A stretch of DNA of 64,000 nt from Novosphingobium guangzhouense (GTDB taxonomy: Bacteria > Pseudomonadota > Alphaproteobacteria > Sphingomonadales > Sphingomonadaceae). Shown piece by piece: positions 61,872 through 64,000 of this stretch. The position numbers were made by a program, and so were the translations under genes. The stretch spans positions 1 to 64,000 of the forward strand of contig NZ_LYMM01000084.1 of NCBI RefSeq assembly GCF_002896965.1, read 5' to 3'. The notes beneath the pieces were generated by a model. That model had not been told where the DNA came from, searched no databases, and worked only from the letters and a program-made list of their open reading frames with translations. Within the stretch, counting starts at the first letter, position 1, and every line of letters begins with the position of its first letter.

Positions 61872-63700
61872 CGGGCCAGACCACCATCGCCCCGTCGCAG
61901 GACGTGCGCTCCGACGTCGACAGCCTGCGCCGCGTCTGGGCGCTGGCCGGGCTCCAGAGGGGCAAGGGACTGCGCGGCAAAGTGCTGCGTGGCATCCTCT
62001 ACCGGTTCTTCCAGTCGCTCTCGCTCGGTCTTGCCTTCGGGGCAATGATCTGGGTGGTCATCGACCTTGCCGCCGGGCAGGTGCTCGACTGGGCGCGGAT
62101 CGGGCAGGTCTGCGCGATCGTCGCGGTATCGCTGATCGGGCAGACGGTGTTCAGCTACCTCTCGGCGATGAACGCCTGGCTCGCCAGCTTCGAACTGGCC
62201 AGCGACCTGCGGCTGGCGATCCTCGATCACTTGCGCCGCCTGCCGATGGGGTTCCACCTCGCGCGGCACAAGGGCGATACGGTGACGGTGCTGACCAGCG
62301 ACATGCAGATGCTGGAGAGCTTCCTGTCGGACGCCCTGCCGCGCATCGCGCAAGCGTTCGGGCTGCCGGTGATCGTGCTTGGCTACCTTGCGTGGCGCGA
62401 CTGGCCGGTGGCGCTGGCGGCGCTTGTCTCGATCGCGCTGGGCTTGCCGCTTTTCGCATGGACCAGCCGCAGGCTCGCGCTGCTGGGCATCCGGCGACAG
62501 GACACGCAGGCCGAAGCGGGCGCACGGATGATCGAATACGTGCAGGGCATGGCCGTGATCCGCGCCTTCAACCGGCTGGCGAAGGGCGAGGAAAGTTTCC
62601 GCGCCGCGCTTGCCGATTTTCGCGACATCTCGGTGCGCATGGTGATGCAGTTGACGCTGCCTCTGGTACTGTTCGGTGCCGTTGTGTCCCTCGGTGTGCC
62701 GCTCGTGATGCTGGCTGCGGGAGCCAGGAATCTGGACGGCGCGATCGACACGGGCACGTTGGTGACGGCACTGGTTCTGGTCTTTTCGCTGTATTCTCCA
62801 TTACTTGCGCTGATCTCCGTGATGGAGCTGACGCGCATGGCGGATGCCTCGCTAACCCGGATCGACCGGATCATGACCGCGCAAAGCCCGCCGCTTCCGG
62901 TAAGCCCGAAAGAGCCTCAAGGCTTCGCAGTTCGCTTTGAAAACGCAGGATTTTCCTATGTTGCGGGAAAGCCGGTGCTGACCGACATGAGTTTCGCGGT
63001 TCCAGAGCGGACGATGACCGCCGTGGTCGGTCCATCGGGGTCGGGAAAAAGCACTGTTCTCAACCTCCTGGCGCGGTTCTGGGATGTCGATGAAGGGCGC
63101 ATCACCATCGGCGGCGTCGACATCCGGGAGATGAGCGAGGAACGCCTCAACAGCCTGATAACCGTGGTATTTCAGGACGTCTTCCTGTTCACCGGAACGG
63201 TCTTCGACAACATCGCCTTCGCCCGCCCCGGCGCCACCCAGGCCGAGGTCGAGGATGCGGCAAAGGCGGCATGTGCCCATGATTTCATCATGCTACTGCC
63301 GCAAGGCTACCAGACCCGTATAGACGAAGGCGGCGGTAATCTCTCAGGCGGAGAGCGCCAGCGCATCTCGATCGCCCGCGCTATCCTCAAGGGCGCACCC
63401 ATCGTCCTGCTCGACGAGGCGACCGCCGCGATCGACCCGACCAACGAGCGCGCGGTGCAGCAGGCCCTTACCAGCCTCGTTGCGGCCAAGACGTTGATCG
63501 TCGTCGCGCATAAGCTCGGTACTATCCGTGCTGCAGACCAGATCCTCGTCGTCGGCGAAGGTCGCATTGCCGAAAGTGGCTCGCACGATGCGCTGATGGC
63601 AGCGGGCGGGCGTTACAGCAACTTGTGGAATGCCCGCGCTCGTTCGGAAAGTTGGCGGATCGAAGGGCACTCATCAAATCTCGCGACGAGGGCACACTGA
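61868..63700 (+). CDS. ABC half-transporter, IrtB/YbtQ-like
   Basis: A 610-residue partner of the preceding transporter: six membrane segments (about 45-310) and an ATPase with GPSGSGKST near 389, LSGGERQR near 493, IVLLDEATAAIDP near 513 and VVAHKL near 545. The coupled start (ATGA) and similar length support a heterodimer. Iron-siderophore import across the inner membrane is the inferred role. Confidence 0.88.
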   Translation: MTGQTTIAPSQDVRSDVDSLRRVWALAGLQRGKGLRGKVLRGILYRFFQSLSLGLAFGAMIWVVIDLAAGQVLDWARIGQVCAIVAVSLIGQTVFSYLSAMNAWLASFELASDLRLAILDHLRRLPMGFHLARHKGDTVTVLTSDMQMLESFLSDALPRIAQAFGLPVIVLGYLAWRDWPVALAALVSIALGLPLFAWTSRRLALLGIRRQDTQAEAGARMIEYVQGMAVIRAFNRLAKGEESFRAALADFRDISVRMVMQLTLPLVLFGAVVSLGVPLVMLAAGARNLDGAIDTGTLVTALVLVFSLYSPLLALISVMELTRMADASLTRIDRIMTAQSPPLPVSPKEPQGFAVRFENAGFSYVAGKPVLTDMSFAVPERTMTAVVGPSGSGKSTVLNLLARFWDVDEGRITIGGVDIREMSEERLNSLITVVFQDVFLFTGTVFDNIAFARPGATQAEVEDAAKAACAHDFIMLLPQGYQTRIDEGGGNLSGGERQRISIARAILKGAPIVLLDEATAAIDPTNERAVQQALTSLVAAKTLIVVAHKLGTIRAADQILVVGEGRIAESGSHDALMAAGGRYSNLWNARARSESWRIEGHSSNLATRAH

Positions 63701-63701
63701 G

Positions 63702-64000
63702 ATGGCAGAACATGGTGCAACAACAGGTCTGACCGGCGTGCCGGAGACATTGCTGATAACGCTGGCTGCGCGATTGCTGGCCAGTCGGCGCAATCCGGAC
63801 CTGCGATTTGCCGATCCCGCCGCTGAAGCAGTCGGCGCAGCGCTCGGTTTCGATCCAGACCGCTTTGCGCACGACAAGGCGAGCATGCGCGGCTGCGTGG
63901 TGCGGGGGCAGTGGTTCGACGCAATCGTTCGGCACTTCCTGCTGTCCAATCCGGAAGGTCTGGTCATTTCGATCGGCTCGGGCCTCGATACTCGCGCCAA
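63702..64000 (+). CDS. Class I SAM-dependent methyltransferase, N-terminal part (runs off window)
   Basis: The frame starts at ATG 63702, one base after the transporter stop, and is open to the window end (99 codons). Helical N terminus (TLLITLAARLLASRRNPDLRF), then ARG-like RGCVVRGQWFDAIV and the SAM-binding ISIGSGLDTRA motif characteristic of leucine-carboxyl-methyltransferase/PpmS-type O-methyltransferases. Position suggests co-transcription with the transporters and perhaps modification of the siderophore or its release product. The C-terminal two thirds lie outside. Confidence 0.75.
   Translation, partial: MAEHGATTGLTGVPETLLITLAARLLASRRNPDLRFADPAAEAVGAALGFDPDRFAHDKASMRGCVVRGQWFDAIVRHFLLSNPEGLVISIGSGLDTRA

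Noticed and set aside
60048..62045. Minus-strand open frame of 665 codons
   Set aside because: Antisense to the ABC half-transporter genes; His/Arg/Gln-rich composition typical of a shadow frame.
1..64000. CRISPR arrays, tRNA/rRNA genes, complete transposons
   Set aside because: Reading both strands gave no regular direct repeats with spacers, no tRNA cloverleaf or rRNA pattern, and no transposase or integrase frame; a covariance-model search would be needed to exclude a degenerate tRNA fragment.

Overview
The window is GC-rich DNA that reads like a sphingomonad (Alphaproteobacteria, Novosphingobium/Sphingobium type). The clues are the density of TonB-dependent receptors, FecI/FecR signalling, the AcnD/PrpF version of the methylcitrate cycle, and dense ATGA-coupled operons. 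No rRNA, tRNA, CRISPR array, complete insertion sequence or replication origin was seen.

Layout. (1) 1-2590: C-terminal part of a NACHT/STAND-type NTPase in visibly AT-richer DNA, probably the edge of an acquired defence region, followed by about 830 bases without a convincing gene. (2) 3423-9635, minus strand: methylcitrate cycle operon acnD-prpF-small ORF-prpC-prpB, which catabolises propionyl-CoA without B12. (3) 9854-11900, minus: mesX-mesD, a B12-independent methionine synthase pair, preceded by a cobalamin riboswitch and a perfect 26-bp palindrome. (4) 12750-19630, minus, behind a second cobalamin riboswitch: binding protein, permease, ATPase, a luciferase-like flavin monooxygenase, a degenerate CbiX/[2Fe-2S] protein and a TonB receptor. 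Regions 2-4 together form a block devoted to avoiding or acquiring B12. (5) 20313-27051: LysR regulator, a decayed MFS transporter, three aldo/keto reductases, Ada, a truncated PEP-mutase-like gene and an FMN-binding flavoprotein.

(6) 27212-38157: ferric-siderophore region with two TonB receptors, FecI/FecR, a PepSY membrane protein, small iron-uptake membrane proteins and TonB. (7) 38182-44851: a hypothetical gene, a very large DUF2339 membrane protein divergent from a sterol desaturase-tetR pair with a perfect inverted repeat between them, a small conserved protein, and an HxlR regulator divergent from a SnoaL-like protein. (8) 44880-48622: putative zinc-limitation genes (ZigA-type GTPase, DUF1826, MerC-like) around a Zur-like palindrome, then an Rrf2-flavoprotein pair. 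(9) 48794-55436: a TonB receptor, an exported membrane-anchored CobN-like chelatase, a MotA/TolQ/ExbB-like protein and DUF2149. (10) 55531-64000: large TonB receptor, AraC regulator, a small protein, paired IrtA/IrtB-like ABC half-transporters and a methyltransferase cut by the window end.

Metal and cofactor acquisition is the unifying theme. The two observations most worth following are the cobalamin-riboswitch operon that contains a flavin monooxygenase and a CbiX-like protein lacking its usual metal-binding histidines, and the periplasmic CobN-like system beside zinc-limitation genes. All calls are from reading the sequence; no database search was run.
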